Assembly (NCBI GenBank): GCA_021817355.1
Contig: JAKAVI010000010.1
Location: 1-7,046, forward strand
Source of the DNA: Pseudomonadota bacterium
GTDB taxonomy: Bacteria > Pseudomonadota > Alphaproteobacteria > Micropepsales > Micropepsaceae
DNA length: 7,046 nt
Direction: 5' to 3'
Below, one piece after another: positions 6,370-7,046 of this stretch (positions are counted from its first letter, which is position 1; each line of letters starts with the position of its first letter). Below the pieces are notes generated by a model that worked only from the letters and a program-made list of their open reading frames with translations, had not been told where the DNA came from and searched no databases. Made by a program: the position numbers and the translations under genes.

Positions 6370-7046
6370 CTAGAATGCCTTGGAGATGCCGAAGAAGAAG
6401 CCGCGGCTGGCACCCCATTGCGGGGCACCAACGCCAATGCCAGAGCCATCACGGATCTCATAGCGACGGTCGAAAAGATTGATGACGTCGCAGCGGATAG
6501 AAATGCCCTTCAGTGTACCACGGGTGAAGGCGTGGCTCGCGCCAAGATTGACGACCACATAGCCTGGAACATGTCCGCCATTGGGAACGGTGGTGGTTCG
6601 CCTGAGGCCCGAGCCGTAAAGCATATCCATACTGATCCGGTTCATGCCCCAGCGATAGGCAGCTCCGGCAGACGCTGTCATGGCCTGATCATGATCGAGG
6701 TAAATATAGTGGTTTGCGATATAGGCAAGGTCTGCGGCCGAGAAGTTGAACTGACTGGTTATAATGTGCTTGCCGATCGCATGGGCGAAAGCAAGATTGC
6801 CATACGCGCTGAAACCTCCATGAAGATAGGAGCTCGTGAATTCCAGTCCGTATTGCTGACCGCGGGCGTAATTGAAGGGCGTAAGAATGATTGGTGCCCC
6901 GAACTGTCCTTCGCCACTGAGGTTCCGGGAAATCTTGTAGTAGCTGTCAACTCCGACACTGAAATGAGGAGAGATGATCTGACTTGCGCCGACATCATAG
7001 TAATTGGCGCGTTCAGCAACCGGAGTGGTATCGCTCAGGACTGCCG
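6370..7046 (-). CDS. TonB-dependent outer-membrane receptor, C-terminal part; 5' end outside window
   Basis: The frame is open from the right edge to TAG at 6370-6372, giving 224 C-terminal residues of the beta-barrel. Strands rich in alternating aromatics are visible, such as YYDVGASQIISPHFSVGVDS and QYGLEFTSSYLHGGFSAYGN. The block FNFSAADLAYIANHYIYLDHDQ-type (around 6688-6753) and the end segment INLFDRRYEIRDGSGIGVG with a final FFFGISKAF are highly typical of proteobacterial TonB-dependent receptors. The terminal Phe is the expected barrel-assembly signal. Such receptors import siderophores, cobalamin, sugars or other large nutrients using TonB energy; the plug domain and TonB box lie outside the window, so the ligand cannot be guessed. 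The ATG at 6681 is internal. The gene is followed by a terminator-like hairpin and then the YajR-type transporter on the same strand. Confidence 0.93.
   Translation of the reverse strand, partial: AVLSDTTPVAERANYYDVGASQIISPHFSVGVDSYYKISRNLSGEGQFGAPIILTPFNYARGQQYGLEFTSSYLHGGFSAYGNLAFAHAIGKHIITSQFNFSAADLAYIANHYIYLDHDQAMTASAGAAYRWGMNRISMDMLYGSGLRRTTTVPNGGHVPGYVVVNLGASHAFTRGTLKGISIRCDVINLFDRRYEIRDGSGIGVGAPQWGASRGFFFGISKAF

Noticed and set aside
6263..6418. N-terminal extension of the transporter to 6418
   Set aside because: It would overlap the receptor C-terminus and cover the terminator-like hairpin; the added residues have no counterpart in YajR.
5670..6461. 263-codon minus-strand frame overlapping the transporter and receptor
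   Set aside because: It is out of frame with both real genes and is His/Arg/Gly-rich with no recognisable domain; both overlapping genes have strong family matches.
6759..7019. 86-codon minus-strand frame inside the receptor region
   Set aside because: It is in another frame from the receptor barrel, whose strands read through without interruption.

Overview
The window reads as a stretch of chromosome from a Gram-negative bacterium. It carries an outer-membrane TonB-dependent receptor, an OprB-type porin and exported beta-propeller repeats. The moderately high GC content and the protein flavour suggest a proteobacterium, perhaps an alphaproteobacterium (sphingomonad- or acetic-acid-bacterium-like). 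That placement is inference; no rRNA or other taxonomic marker is present. I see no tRNA, rRNA, IS element, transposase, integrase, CRISPR array or phage gene.

Layout from left to right: (1) the 3' part of a plus-strand gene for a large exported BNR/Asp-box (sortilin/VPS10-like) propeller protein, running in from the left edge and ending at 1507. (2) Converging on it across only 7 bp, a minus-strand OprB-family carbohydrate porin (1515-2819). (3) Upstream of the porin on the same strand, a long glutathione S-transferase-like protein (2928-3962) preceded by a TetR-family regulator (3974-4600). The regulator's stop codon is part of the GST ribosome binding site, so these two are almost certainly one operon. 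(4) A 300-bp non-coding stretch (4601-4900) that must hold the tetR-gst promoter and has a short direct repeat and a small inverted repeat. (5) A YajR-type major facilitator transporter with a C-terminal ferredoxin-like YAM domain (4901-6262, minus). (6) A hairpin fitting a terminator (6332-6359), then the C-terminal part of a TonB-dependent receptor (6370 to the right edge, minus).

Five of the six genes are on the minus strand, so transcription runs mostly right to left. The theme is the cell envelope: two outer-membrane beta-barrels, one inner-membrane transporter and one exported propeller protein. A small detoxification/regulatory pair (TetR plus GST) sits in the middle. TetR may control itself and the GST, possibly also the porin 108 bp downstream; the sequence does not prove the latter. 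I did not find a convincing novel system. The most worthwhile oddities are the tetR-gst translational coupling with a TTG start, the long GST, the repeat-bearing leader and the YajR-type transporter beside the receptor.
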